Shown here: positions 1 to 12,042 of the stretch, piece by piece
How the letters are laid out: every line of letters starts with the position of its first letter
Numbering within the stretch: the first letter of the stretch is position 1
DNA from: Clostridiales bacterium
GTDB lineage: Bacteria; Bacillota_A; Clostridia; Oscillospirales; Oscillospiraceae
Length of the DNA stretch: 64,000 nt
NCBI GenBank assembly: GCA_019410105.1
Contig: DXTB01000003.1
Span: forward strand, 39,317 to 103,316
Direction of reading: 5' to 3'
Program-made: the position numbers and the translations under genes
The notes under the pieces: generated by a model
Databases searched by the model: none
Seen by the model: only the letters and a program-made list of their open reading frames with translations
What the model was told of the DNA's origin: nothing

Positions 1-1078
1 GATCGAGGGCGTCACCACGCTGGTGCTGACCCACGCGTCTCTCACGGGCCGGGTGCGGGCGGATGTGCTGCTGATCGAGTCCGACGAGCGGTACGCAGCC
101 CAGAGCTTCCGGTACTTCCACCCCACGGAGTTCGTCATCACCAATCTCTACCGGGACCAGCTGACCCGGAACGGCCATCCGGAGTGGGTGTATGACGCCA
201 TTCTCCCGGCCCTCCATCCGGAGACGGAGCTGATCCTGAACGCCGACGATCCCCTGTCCAGCTGCTTTGCCCGGGGACGGGACAGGGTGAAGTGGTTCGG
301 CCTGGACCGCTGCCCCTCCGACACCGCGTCCCCCACCGGCGTGTACCACGACGGGGCCTGCTGTCCGGTGTGCCATGCCCCCATGGAATATGACTACGTC
401 CACTACAACCACATCGGCGCTTTCCGCTGCACGAAATGCGGCCATCACAAGCCCGCCACGGACTACACCGCCACGGCGCTGGACCTGGGCCGGGGCACCC
501 TGACCATCGACAGCTCCATCACCATCCAGCTGGCCTTCCGCAGCATCTACAACGTCTACAACATCCTGGCGGCCTATGCCGCCTGCCGGGAGTGCGGCGT
601 GGCGGCGGACACCGCCGCCGGGGTCATCAACAACTACATCCTGAAGAACGGACGGATGCAGAAATTCACCCTGGGGGAGCACCGGGGGATGCTGCTAACC
701 AGCAAGCATGAGAACTCCATCGCCTACGACACGAACCTCCGCTACATCCGCGCCGCCCAGGAGCCCTGCACCGTCCTGGTGATCGTGGACGCGGTGAGCC
801 GGAAGTACTTCACCAGCGAGACCAGCTGGCTGTGGGACATCGACTTCGACCAGCTGAACGCCCCCCAGGTGCAGCGGATCATCCTCTCCGGCCGGTACTG
901 CAACGATCTGGCGGAGCGGTTCTCCTTCACGGACATTCCCCGGGAAAAGGTCACGGTCCAGGCGGACATCCCCGCCGCGGCGGCGGAGCTGAAGGCGGAC
1001 GGCAGTGAAAACGTATACGTGGTCACCTGCTTCTCGGACCGGGACAAGATTCTCTCCCAGGTGGTAAAGGAGGCGTGA
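1..1078 (+). CDS. murT: MurT-like Mur-ligase-fold protein, 5' end outside window
   Basis: The reading frame is open from base 2, so the N-terminal part with the ATP P-loop lies outside the window. MurT is the Mur-ligase-like subunit of the lipid II isoglutaminyl synthase that amidates the D-Glu of the peptidoglycan stem peptide. Seen here are the Mur-ligase middle-domain phrase TNLYRDQLTR, a four-cysteine zinc-ribbon insert (CCPVCHAP ... RCTKCG) typical of MurT, and a C-terminal DUF1727-like domain ending in SWLWDIDF. The gene is followed four bases later by the gatD-like gene, as in known murT-gatD operons. Oddity: the usual NDxxADGxD segment before SWIWD reads DAVSRKYFTSET, and the usual KNPAGFN reads KHENSIAYDTN. 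This is therefore a divergent family member and its reaction is uncertain. Confidence 0.85.
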   Translation, partial: IEGVTTLVLTHASLTGRVRADVLLIESDERYAAQSFRYFHPTEFVITNLYRDQLTRNGHPEWVYDAILPALHPETELILNADDPLSSCFARGRDRVKWFGLDRCPSDTASPTGVYHDGACCPVCHAPMEYDYVHYNHIGAFRCTKCGHHKPATDYTATALDLGRGTLTIDSSITIQLAFRSIYNVYNILAAYAACRECGVAADTAAGVINNYILKNGRMQKFTLGEHRGMLLTSKHENSIAYDTNLRYIRAAQEPCTVLVIVDAVSRKYFTSETSWLWDIDFDQLNAPQVQRIILSGRYCNDLAERFSFTDIPREKVTVQADIPAAAAELKADGSENVYVVTCFSDRDKILSQVVKEA

Positions 1079-1082
1079 GGAC

Positions 1083-1820
1083 ATGGAACTGAAGATCATC
1101 CACTTTTATCCGGATCTCATGAGCCTCTACGGCAGCTATGCCAATGTGTCCGTCCTGCGGCGGTATCTGGAGGCCCTGGGCTGCGCCGTCACGGTGCAGG
1201 CCGTCGTCCCGGGGGAGGGCGCAGACATCACCAGCGCCGACTTTCTCTTTATGGGAGCCGGCACAGAGCGGGCCCAGCGGTTTGCGGCGGAGGACTTCGC
1301 CCGGTATAGCGCGGCGGTGAAGGCCGCGGCAGAGGACGGCACCGCCATGCTGTTCGCCGGCACAGCTATGGAGCTCTTAGGCGCCTCTGTCACCGACAGG
1401 GACGGGGACACGTATCCCGGCATCGGTCTGGCCTCTTTCACCACGGTCCAGGGCAAGCGGCGGATCGTAGGGGATGTGTACGGCGTTACAGCCCTGTTTC
1501 CGGAGGCCGTGGTGGGCTTCATGAACAAGTGTGGCCAAATCCGCGGCGTGGAGGCGCCGCTGCTCACCGGTCTCTCTCTAGGCTTCGGCAATGAGGCGGA
1601 GAAGGGCCCGGAGGGCTTCCACTGGAAGAACGTGTTCGCCTCTGAGCTCACCGGGCCAGTTCTGGTAAAGAACCCCCGGCTGCTGGAGGCTGTGGCGGAC
1701 GCCATCTGTACCCGGCGGGGCATTTCCCTGCCAGAGGAGCGGCCGTCCTTCCCCTATGCAGAGGCGGGCTACGCCATCACAGCAGAGCAGTTGAAGCTGC
1801 GGGCCGAGGCCCGGCAGTGA
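1083..1820 (+). CDS. gatD: GatD-like class I glutamine amidotransferase, apparently lacking catalytic residues
   Basis: A 245-residue protein of the usual GatD size. In the known complex GatD releases ammonia from glutamine and feeds it to MurT. The whole chain aligns by eye with S. aureus/S. pneumoniae GatD: an N-terminal YPDLMSLYGSYAN segment, a FLFMGAGTE turn, and the C-terminal GFHWKNVF block. The nucleophile elbow, normally ICGGYQFLG, reads FAGTAMELLG with no cysteine. The catalytic-histidine motif, normally YxHGPIL, reads ELTGPVL. The ENHxGRT motif reads MNKCGQI. The ATG at 1083 is preceded by AAGGAGG inside the end of the murT-like gene, implying one transcript. It is likely a non-hydrolysing partner of the preceding protein; a different activity cannot be excluded. 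Confidence 0.85.
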   Translation: MELKIIHFYPDLMSLYGSYANVSVLRRYLEALGCAVTVQAVVPGEGADITSADFLFMGAGTERAQRFAAEDFARYSAAVKAAAEDGTAMLFAGTAMELLGASVTDRDGDTYPGIGLASFTTVQGKRRIVGDVYGVTALFPEAVVGFMNKCGQIRGVEAPLLTGLSLGFGNEAEKGPEGFHWKNVFASELTGPVLVKNPRLLEAVADAICTRRGISLPEERPSFPYAEAGYAITAEQLKLRAEARQ

Positions 1821-1838
1821 TTGCAGGGAGAATCCGCC

Positions 1839-1873
1839 AGGACGGCCGCCTGTGGGCGGCCGTCCTGTTTTTT
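1839..1873 (+). terminator. Intrinsic terminator after murT-gatD
   Basis: Perfect 12-bp stem AGGACGGCCGCC/GGCGGCCGTCCT with a TGTG loop followed by six T residues. It lies 19 bases after the gatD stop. Confidence 0.9.
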
Positions 1874-1962
1874 GCAGAGGCCCGCCGGGGCCGTGCGCAT
1901 CCAACTCCAGCCACAGACTGACGCAGGGAAGCGCGACCATGGGGGACATTGCCCGGAAAACG

Positions 1963-1995
1963 GACCGGGGAGCGGTTGCAAGCCGCTCCCCGGTC
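1963..1995 (-). terminator. Terminator of the LTA-synthase-like gene
   Basis: Perfect 13-bp stem GACCGGGGAGCGG/CCGCTCCCCGGTC with a 7-nt loop, directly beyond the stop of the minus-strand gene. The other side is followed by TTATTTTATT, so it may work in both directions. Confidence 0.75.
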
Positions 1996-2000
1996 TTATT

Positions 2001-4004
2001 TTATTCCGTATTGCTTAAAACCTCATTGTGCTTATCCACCACGCTGATCTCCAAATCCCGGTAATCCGCGGTGTTCGGCTCCTCCGTCACCCGCAGCAGC
2101 CAGGGGGCCTCATACTCCGTATCCAGCAGCTGCCCATTCTGTGTCACCACACAGTAAGGTGTAAAATTCTCTCCCAGGATGAACCAGTCCCCCGCCCGCT
2201 GCTCCATACCGGTGATCTCGATGGGCACCATGCCCATCTCCATCTCCGTGGGTCTGTAGCGGGCCTCGCCCTCATAGCAGTATCCTTTTCCATAGAGGGC
2301 GTCATATTGCAGCATCCGCAGGTCCGCCCGGTATGTAGGCTCCTCCCGGCAGGTCTGCTGGAAGGCGGTCATCAGCCCGGTGGTGATGCCCAGGCGACCC
2401 AGCACAGTGGCGGAGAGCTGATAGGCCGCCAGGGGCTCGTCCTGCTGTTCCAGCCCAAAGTTGTCCCAGATGATGTACTCTGTGCGGTAGAGGCTGCTGC
2501 TCTCCATGTTCTCGGCCTCCAGCCCCAGCGCCGGCAGGTGGTCGCCGTAGAGCACCAGCACCGTCCGCTCGTCCCGGGCCTCCAGCTCCTGGATCAGATC
2601 CCCCACAAAGGCGTCCATCTCATGAATCTGGTTCACATAATACTCCAAAGCCCAGCGGTACGCCTCATCGGGGCACGCTTCTACCGTGACGGCCGGGTCC
2701 TCCAGCTCCGGCTCCATGGGGTATTTGCCGTGGCCCTGCACAGAGACCGTGAACACCAGATCCGCCTGGTCCTCCGTCACATCCAGCGCCTGGAGGATCT
2801 GGTCCTTCAGCACACCGTCCTTAGCCCAGTTGGTGGGCGTCTTCTCCACCGCAGGCATATACTCCAGGGCGGTAAAATCATCAAAGCCCAGATTGGGATA
2901 GACCTCGTTCCGGCTGTAAAAGGCCGCCCGGTGATTGTGGATGGCATGGGTCGCGTAGCCGTTTTCCTTCAGGTCGTAGGCCACAGACTCCACGGTCTGA
3001 TCCTTCAGGCAGGTCTGGAAGGGGTACTCCCCGGGTCCGAAGAACCGGCTGCTCATACCGGTAAGCACCTCGAACTCTGTATTGGCTGTGCCCGCGCCCA
3101 CCACCGGCACCGTCAGATAGCCGGAGGAATACGCTTCCTTCAGCGCCGTCCAGTTGGGCACCGGATCCTCCGACAGCTCCAGGCCCTGGATCATGGATGG
3201 ATCAATATAGGACTCCAGCTGGATGAAGATCACATTCACATCCGTCTGCGGATCGGCGGAGAGCGCCGCCGTCTTCTCCTCCACCGACCGGACAATATCC
3301 GCCACCGCCTTCTGGCTGTAATTGGCCGGGCGGCGGATCCCCCGGTTCAGCCAGGTCTGCAGGAAGCAGTAGGAAAAGCCGTAGTCCTCGTAGGCAAAGG
3401 CCAGGTTGGCAAACTGGTCTGACAGGTTGCCTGTGAAAAAGGCCAGGGCGCATCCGCCGCCCATCAGGGCGCCGGAGACCGCCATCGCTCCGATGCCGGT
3501 GAGAATCCGGGTCCGCAGCGGACAGCTGCTGCGGGGCCCCTTCCAGAACAGCAGCACCAGCCCTGCGGCCACCAGCACCAGCGCCGCGATCAGCAGAATG
3601 ATGTAGCCGGTGGAGAGATAGTTGGGGACCGTGTCCAGCCCCGTTTCAAACACCGTCAGATCCGCCACGGTGAAGGGCGTCATGCGGTTGAGGAGGATGA
3701 ACCCGTTCACGCCGCCGCAGATCAGCCACAAGAAGGACACCAATGCGCACCAGAACGCCCGCCGCCGCAGAAAAAAGGCGGGGCAGAGCGTCAGCAGTAC
3801 AATCAGGAAATTCACCAGAAATGCCAGCGGTTCCTCCGTCATAAAGCGCCAAAAGCCGGCGGGCCCATCTGTGAAGCTCTTGTGATTGAACAGCTCCACC
3901 ACGACGGTGACCGCTAAAGCCAGCAGCGGAAGATACAGGAACGCAGAGCGTTCCTGTCGATGCCGTTCGGCATCCGCGGCCGCCGGCGGCAATGTCTGTT
4001 GCAT
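2001..4004 (-). CDS. LTA synthase family phosphoglycerol transferase (sulfatase fold)
   Basis: About 667 residues. The N-terminal half has several membrane segments (FLYLPLLALAVTVVVELF, FLVNFLIVLLTLCPAFF, IILLIAALVLVAAGLVLLF and more). The C-terminal half is an extracellular alkaline-phosphatase/sulfatase fold: the VNVIFIQLES strand, a Thr-nucleophile region GAGTANTEFEVLTGM, HNHRAAFYSRNEVYPNLGFDDF, and the metal-binding LYGDHLPALG. Family members move glycerol-phosphate from lipids to make lipoteichoic acid or modify glycans. Start: an in-frame ATG at 4067 exists, but a TATAAT box at 4038-4043 lies downstream of it. The ATG at 4004 (MQQTLPP) has GAAGG at good spacing, so I chose that. The exact polymer made cannot be told. 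Confidence 0.85.
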   Translation of the reverse strand: MQQTLPPAAADAERHRQERSAFLYLPLLALAVTVVVELFNHKSFTDGPAGFWRFMTEEPLAFLVNFLIVLLTLCPAFFLRRRAFWCALVSFLWLICGGVNGFILLNRMTPFTVADLTVFETGLDTVPNYLSTGYIILLIAALVLVAAGLVLLFWKGPRSSCPLRTRILTGIGAMAVSGALMGGGCALAFFTGNLSDQFANLAFAYEDYGFSYCFLQTWLNRGIRRPANYSQKAVADIVRSVEEKTAALSADPQTDVNVIFIQLESYIDPSMIQGLELSEDPVPNWTALKEAYSSGYLTVPVVGAGTANTEFEVLTGMSSRFFGPGEYPFQTCLKDQTVESVAYDLKENGYATHAIHNHRAAFYSRNEVYPNLGFDDFTALEYMPAVEKTPTNWAKDGVLKDQILQALDVTEDQADLVFTVSVQGHGKYPMEPELEDPAVTVEACPDEAYRWALEYYVNQIHEMDAFVGDLIQELEARDERTVLVLYGDHLPALGLEAENMESSSLYRTEYIIWDNFGLEQQDEPLAAYQLSATVLGRLGITTGLMTAFQQTCREEPTYRADLRMLQYDALYGKGYCYEGEARYRPTEMEMGMVPIEITGMEQRAGDWFILGENFTPYCVVTQNGQLLDTEYEAPWLLRVTEEPNTADYRDLEISVVDKHNEVLSNTE

Positions 4005-4037
4005 CGGAATGACCTTCTTTCTTTTCATAGATTTTTT

Positions 4038-4043
4038 ATTATA
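4038..4043 (-). promoter_or_regulatory. -10 box of the LTA-synthase-like gene
   Basis: Perfect TATAAT on the minus strand, 34 bases upstream of the chosen start. The -35 region is weak (TGGAAT at 17-bp spacing). Confidence 0.5.
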
Positions 4044-4168
4044 GCGCCTTTCCCTCTGCAATTCCATGAATTTTTTGCGAACTTTTTTCTTTTTCTTTTC
4101 TAAAATTTCATCTGATTTTGAAGAAAGTCTCCCTGCTCCATCGTATTGGAAACTGCGGCGGAAACCTC

Positions 4169-4197
4169 TTGACAGGCGACCCCGTTTGTATTATTGT
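4169..4197 (+). promoter_or_regulatory. Promoter of the S41 peptidase gene
   Basis: TTGACA (4169-4174), 17-bp spacer, TATTGT (4192-4197). The palindrome at 4195-4214 starts inside the -10 box. Confidence 0.75.
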
Positions 4198-4214
4198 ACT
4201 ATCGTAATAGTACA
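4195..4214. promoter_or_regulatory. GntR-type operator palindrome
   Basis: TGTACTA-N6-TAGTACA, perfect in its arms. Its first three bases are the last three of the -10 box. The same arrangement (TGTATTA-N6-TAGTACA read along the transcript) occurs at the promoter of the GntR gene at 23505-23524, so this gene is probably a target of that repressor (inference). Confidence 0.65.
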
Positions 4215-4234
4215 TTGAGAGGAGCGGATTTCAT

Positions 4235-5953
4235 TTGCAGCAGCGATCCAAGTTCATTCAAAGAACCAGCGCTCTGGCGCTGGCGGCGGTCCTGGCACTC
4301 GGCATGGGTGTTCAGGCGGCCGGACCGGGCGCATCCACAGTGGATGACCGGCGGGAGGACCTGACCATATTTTATGAGACGCTGAAAGACAGCCATCCGG
4401 ATCTTTTTGCCAACACGCCGGAGGAGACCTTCCTGGCCCGCAAAGCAGAGCTTACAGAGCATCTGGACACCGCAAGCGACGTAGAATTTCTCTTCGGCCT
4501 GCAGAGTCTGGCCGCGCTTGTGGGCGACTCCCACACCAGCGTCCAGGTGGCGGACAGCGTGGTGGACCAGCTGAATGCCTATCCCATGGTGCTGTCCTGG
4601 CGGGACGGGCACTGGTACCTGACCACAGTTCCGGCTGAGGAACAGGATCTGCTGGGCGCGGAGGTCACCGCCATAGGCGGCCGCTCTATGGCAGAGGTGG
4701 TGGAGACCTTTGGCCGCGTGCTCAGTGCCGACAACCCGGTGAAGCTGCGGCGGCAGTACCGGCAGGTGTGCAATGTGGCGGATTACTACGCCTATCTGGG
4801 TCTGGCAAAGGCGGGTGAGCCTCTGGCCCTCACCCTGGCTGACGGCAAGACCGTCTCCATCGCTCCCACGCCCTACCTCTCCCTGGGAGAGGCGGAAATT
4901 GTCCAGCTAGGCGCTGAGGTGCCCCAGCCCGCCACTGCCCGCCAGAAGTGCAATTACTGCGCACTTCCGCTGAGCGGGCAGGTCTACTATATCCAGTACA
5001 ACGTCTGCCAGGAGGACCCGGCGCTGCCCATGGAGGACTTTGCCGCTCAGGTGCAGGCGGACCTGGAGGCCGGAAGTTACAGCCGCGTTCTCGTGGACCT
5101 GCGGAACAACGGCGGCGGGTCAGACGGCGTAATCTGGCCTCTGCTGTCCGTCCTGCGGCAGGAGATGGATGATGGGACCGAGGTGGTGGGACTCATCGGA
5201 GAGGCCACCTTCTCCTCTGCCATCATCAATGCCGTAGAGCTGCAGGAAATGGGCATCCCGCTGGTGGGAGAGCCTGCCAGCGGCAGCGTGGACCACTTTG
5301 GCTCCGTCAGTGGCTTTTCTCTGCCCAACTCCGGCATCCAGATTGGTGTCTCCTCCAAATACATCGACCTGGGCACCCTGCTGGACGCCGACGCCGGACG
5401 GGGCGTGGAGTCTCTGGAGCCGGATATCGCCGTTCCCCAAACCATGGCGGATACCCTGGCGGGCAGAGACACCGCTGTGGAGTGGCTGCTGGCCCATCCG
5501 GAGACGCTGGAACAGCGGGAATACCCGGATGCGCCGCTCACCCGGGGGCGGTTCGTGGGGCTGTTGTATGCTGCGGCCGGGTCCCCTGCCGCAGCGGCGG
5601 AGGCCGGTTTCCAGGATCTGCTGGGCATCGAGTGGTTCCTGCCGGCGGTGAACTGGGCCGCGGAGACCGGCGTCACCGGCGGTACGGCGGAGGGCGCCTT
5701 TGCGGCCGCACGGCACCTCACCTGGCAGGAAGCCGCCGTCTTTCTCGTCCGCACTGTGGAGGCCCTGGGGCTGGAGCCGGAGGCTGTCCGCACCGCGCCT
5801 CTGCCCGATGCGCTGGCGGAGGGTGCCTGGGACCAAACCGCTCTGGAACTGGCCTGGGAATGGGGCCTGCTTCCGGAAGACGCGGGCAGCGCCGCCGAAA
5901 TCGCTCGGGTCCAGGGCGGGGCCATGGCGGATGCCTTTGCGGCCCTGCTGTAA
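4235..5953 (+). CDS. Secreted S41-family peptidase with C-terminal S-layer-homology-like region
   Basis: 572 residues from a TTG start with AGAGGAG upstream. Residues 1-29 form a signal peptide (basic start, ALALAAVLALGMG core, VQAAG cleavage site). The central part is a C-terminal-processing-type serine protease: DSHTSVQV, VLVDLRNNGGG, and GEATFSSAI carrying the likely nucleophilic serine, followed by LVGEPASGSVDHFG. The last ~130 residues (LTRGRFVGLLYAAAG ... WFLPAVNWAAETGVTGG) resemble two S-layer-homology repeats, so the protein may be held on the cell wall. A strong promoter and operator precede it and it appears to be transcribed alone. The substrate is unknown. Confidence 0.82.
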   Translation: MQQRSKFIQRTSALALAAVLALGMGVQAAGPGASTVDDRREDLTIFYETLKDSHPDLFANTPEETFLARKAELTEHLDTASDVEFLFGLQSLAALVGDSHTSVQVADSVVDQLNAYPMVLSWRDGHWYLTTVPAEEQDLLGAEVTAIGGRSMAEVVETFGRVLSADNPVKLRRQYRQVCNVADYYAYLGLAKAGEPLALTLADGKTVSIAPTPYLSLGEAEIVQLGAEVPQPATARQKCNYCALPLSGQVYYIQYNVCQEDPALPMEDFAAQVQADLEAGSYSRVLVDLRNNGGGSDGVIWPLLSVLRQEMDDGTEVVGLIGEATFSSAIINAVELQEMGIPLVGEPASGSVDHFGSVSGFSLPNSGIQIGVSSKYIDLGTLLDADAGRGVESLEPDIAVPQTMADTLAGRDTAVEWLLAHPETLEQREYPDAPLTRGRFVGLLYAAAGSPAAAAEAGFQDLLGIEWFLPAVNWAAETGVTGGTAEGAFAAARHLTWQEAAVFLVRTVEALGLEPEAVRTAPLPDALAEGAWDQTALELAWEWGLLPEDAGSAAEIARVQGGAMADAFAALL

Positions 5954-5976
5954 CCCCACGAATCGTCTGACCAGAA

Positions 5977-6010
5977 ACAGCCCCCGGACGCTGCGGCGTC
6001 CGGGGGCTGT
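5977..6010 (+). terminator. Terminator of the S41 peptidase gene
   Basis: 15-bp stem ACAGCCCCCGGACGC with its complement and a 4-nt loop, 23 bases after the stop. It faces the PFOR terminator that follows. Confidence 0.75.
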
Positions 6011-6084
6011 CTCAACCTCTCTGACGGCGGTGTGCCGCTGTTCTCTGCCGGGCTGTCTTCCAGGCGCACGTCCCGGCAGAGAAA

Positions 6085-6112
6085 AGGACCGCGGGATAAC
6101 TCCCGCGGTCCT
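6085..6112 (-). terminator. Terminator of nifJ
   Basis: 12-bp stem AGGACCGCGGGA/TCCCGCGGTCCT with a 4-nt loop, followed on the minus strand by TTTTCTC. Confidence 0.85.
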
Positions 6113-6128
6113 CTGATATGGTATATGC

Positions 6129-9755
<3,627 letters not shown>

Positions 9756-9846
9756 AAACTTACCTCCTATAAATGTGCTGCCCACACGACAGCATTCTGA
9801 ACCAACATGAACACGGTCGCATTCCCCCGAATGCTCATGCAGTGTT

Positions 9847-9875
9847 ATTATATCACTTGAAATTTGCCGTGTAAA
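9847..9875 (-). promoter_or_regulatory. Promoter of nifJ
   Basis: TTTACA-N17-TATAAT on the minus strand. The leader of about 90 bases contains a small GCATTC/GAATGC hairpin at 9821-9836; no redox-regulator site was recognised. Confidence 0.8.
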
Positions 9876-10093
9876 TAACTGCCTTGTTATTTTTTGCGCA
9901 AATTTTCTGGTTTCTGCGGAAACGTCAAGACTTCCTGGAATTTTCAGGCCAGTTTTGGAATCCGGGGTTTCTTATTTCGTCGTTTTGTGGTAAACTGACT
10001 TCCGTGAAAACGGCGGTTTTCGACAATTCGCAATCGGCTCTTCCGGCAGCGGGCGGCAGCCTGGAGCGGGAGGGCTTCTGGAGGTGGTCGTTT

Positions 10094-11611
10094 ATGGTGG
10101 TGACGGTGCGCTCCCTGGGACTGAACGGCATTGCCGGGTATGCGGTCAGCGCGGAGTGCTTCCTCTCCGGCGGGCTGCCCGCCTTTGACATCGTGGGTCT
10201 GCCGGACGCCGCCGTGCGGGAGGCCCGGGAGCGAGTCCGGGCGGCGGTGAAGAACTGCGGGGCCAAGTTCCCCGTCAGCCGAATCACGGTGAATCTGGCC
10301 CCGGCCGGGCAGAAAAAGGCGGGCACAGTCTACGACCTGCCCATCTTTGTGGGGCTGCTGGCCGCAGGACGGGAGCTGCCGCCGCCGGCCCAGCAAGCGG
10401 CGTTTATCGGGGAGCTGTCCCTCACCGGGGCGCTGCGGGGCGTCACCGGCGTGCTGCCCATGGCCCTGGCAGCCCGGGACGCCGGTGTGAAGGAGCTGTA
10501 TGTCCCGGCGGAGAACGCCGCTGAGGCCACGCTGGCAGGCGGCCTCACCGTCTACGGCGTACCGGATGTGGGGGCGCTGGTGCGCCACTTGCGGGGCGAG
10601 GAGCGCCTCTCCCCCGCCCCGGCCTGGGTGCCGGAGGCAGAGGAGGCCGCCGGGCCGGATCTGCGGGATGTGATGGGCCAGGAAAATGCCAGGCGGGCCC
10701 TGGAGATCGCCGCGGCAGGCGGCCACAACCTGCTGCTGATCGGCTCCCCCGGCGCAGGCAAGTCCATGCTGGCCAAGCGGCTGCCCTCCATCCTGCCGGA
10801 TATGAGCCGGGAGGAGGCGCTGGAGGTCTCCGGCATCTGGTCCGTGGCGGGGCTGGCGGACCCGCAGCACCCCCTGCTGACCCGGCGCCCCTTCCGCAGT
10901 CCCCACCACACCGCATCCGCCGCCGCCCTCACTGGAGGCGGGCCGCTGCTGCGGCCGGGGGAGATCTCCCTGGCCCACAACGGCGTGCTGTTTCTGGACG
11001 AGCTGCCGGAGTTCCACCGGGACGTGCTGGAGGCCATGCGCCAGCCCCTGGAGGACGGCACGGTGACAGTGGCCCGCTCCGGCGGAACGCTGCACCTGCC
11101 CGCCCGGTTCCAGCTGGTGTGCGCCATGAACCCCTGTCGGTGCGGCTGGCGAGGGCACCCCTCCGGACGGTGTACCTGCTCGGACCGGGAGGTGGCCAAG
11201 TATGTGGAGAAGATCTCCGGCCCCCTGCTGGACCGGATCGACCTCCACGTCAGTGTTCCCGCGGTGGAATACGCATCCATGCGGCGGAAAGAGACGCCGG
11301 AGAGCTCCGCCGATGTGAAGTGCCGGGTGGACGCGGCCCGGGCTGTCCAGACCGCCCGCTTTGCCGGCACCGGCGTCACCTGCAACGCCCACATGACCGC
11401 CCCCATGATCGGGCAGTTCTGCTGCCTGGACCACGCCGGCGATGCGCTGATGAAGTCCGCCTTCGAGCGGATGGGCCTCACCGCCCGGTCTCATGATCGG
11501 ATCCTGCGGGTAGCCCGGACCATCGCGGACCTGGACGGTGCGGCGGACATCAGGCCGGAGCATCTGGCAGAGGCCATCCAGTTCCGGAATACCGATATTT
11601 TGAAGGGATAA
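10094..11611 (+). CDS. comM: YifB/ComM family AAA+ ATPase (Mg chelatase-like)
   Basis: 505 residues, matching the family length. ComM/YifB proteins are hexameric branch-migration helicases linked to natural transformation and recombination. The N-terminal LonC-like domain (GLPAFDIVGLPDAAVREARERVRAA) is followed by a Walker A GSPGAGKSMLAKRLP, Walker B VLFLDELPEF, the sensor region AMNPCRCGWRGHP with C-rich GRCTCSDREV, and the C-terminal helical domain. The ORF is open to 9884, but the ATG at 10094 has GGAGGTGG at correct spacing and begins the conserved domain. It appears to be a single-gene unit. Confidence 0.92.
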   Translation: MVVTVRSLGLNGIAGYAVSAECFLSGGLPAFDIVGLPDAAVREARERVRAAVKNCGAKFPVSRITVNLAPAGQKKAGTVYDLPIFVGLLAAGRELPPPAQQAAFIGELSLTGALRGVTGVLPMALAARDAGVKELYVPAENAAEATLAGGLTVYGVPDVGALVRHLRGEERLSPAPAWVPEAEEAAGPDLRDVMGQENARRALEIAAAGGHNLLLIGSPGAGKSMLAKRLPSILPDMSREEALEVSGIWSVAGLADPQHPLLTRRPFRSPHHTASAAALTGGGPLLRPGEISLAHNGVLFLDELPEFHRDVLEAMRQPLEDGTVTVARSGGTLHLPARFQLVCAMNPCRCGWRGHPSGRCTCSDREVAKYVEKISGPLLDRIDLHVSVPAVEYASMRRKETPESSADVKCRVDAARAVQTARFAGTGVTCNAHMTAPMIGQFCCLDHAGDALMKSAFERMGLTARSHDRILRVARTIADLDGAADIRPEHLAEAIQFRNTDILKG

Positions 11612-11706
11612 CCGGGTCCCCGCCGCAGCCCAGCGCAGCGGACTTTACGGGGGCAAGGCGGAAGCCATTCCGTTCCGGAACCGGACATTCCCAAAGGATC
11701 AGAAAA

Positions 11707-11735
11707 CCAGGCGGCCCCGGAATGGGGCCGCCTGG
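11707..11735. terminator. Terminator between convergent comM and the next gene
   Basis: Perfect 12-bp stem CCAGGCGGCCCC/GGGGCCGCCTGG, loop GGAAT. A T-rich run follows on the minus strand (TTTTCTG), so it serves the minus-strand gene best and probably both. Confidence 0.8.
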
Positions 11736-11759
11736 TTCACTGTGGCGGAAATAACGTGG

Positions 11760-12002
11760 TCAGTGCCGGTTCCAGAGAAGCAGGGCCGCCAGCAGCGGCA
11801 CTCCCAGAAGCACCGCTGCCAATATTATGGCGAAGATCCGGGCCCTTTTGCGGAACCCCTCCGGCGAGTAATCCATATCTCCCTTTTTCAGGCGGTGCAG
11901 CCAGAACGTGTTCAGGCCCCAGATCACCAGGCCGATCACCGGTACGATCACAAAAACCGAAAACCATCCGTCTCCGTTGGAACCATCATACAGTGGGCTC
12001 AT
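11760..12002 (-). CDS. Small two-helix membrane protein, unrecognised
   Basis: About 80 residues starting MSPLYDGSNGDG, with AAGGAGG upstream of the ATG. Two hydrophobic segments (FSVFVIVPVIGLVIWGLNTFWL and IFAIILAAVLLGVPLLAALLL) are separated by a charged loop LKKGDMDYSPEGFRKRA. It lies 40 bases downstream of the flavodoxin-like gene on the same strand and is probably co-transcribed. I do not recognise a family; a general PLDc_N-like or DUF membrane anchor is possible. Confidence 0.6.
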   Translation of the reverse strand: MSPLYDGSNGDGWFSVFVIVPVIGLVIWGLNTFWLHRLKKGDMDYSPEGFRKRARIFAIILAAVLLGVPLLAALLLWNRH

Positions 12003-12042
12003 TCTCCAGATTCCTCCTTCCGCCAATCGCCGACTCTCCTCT

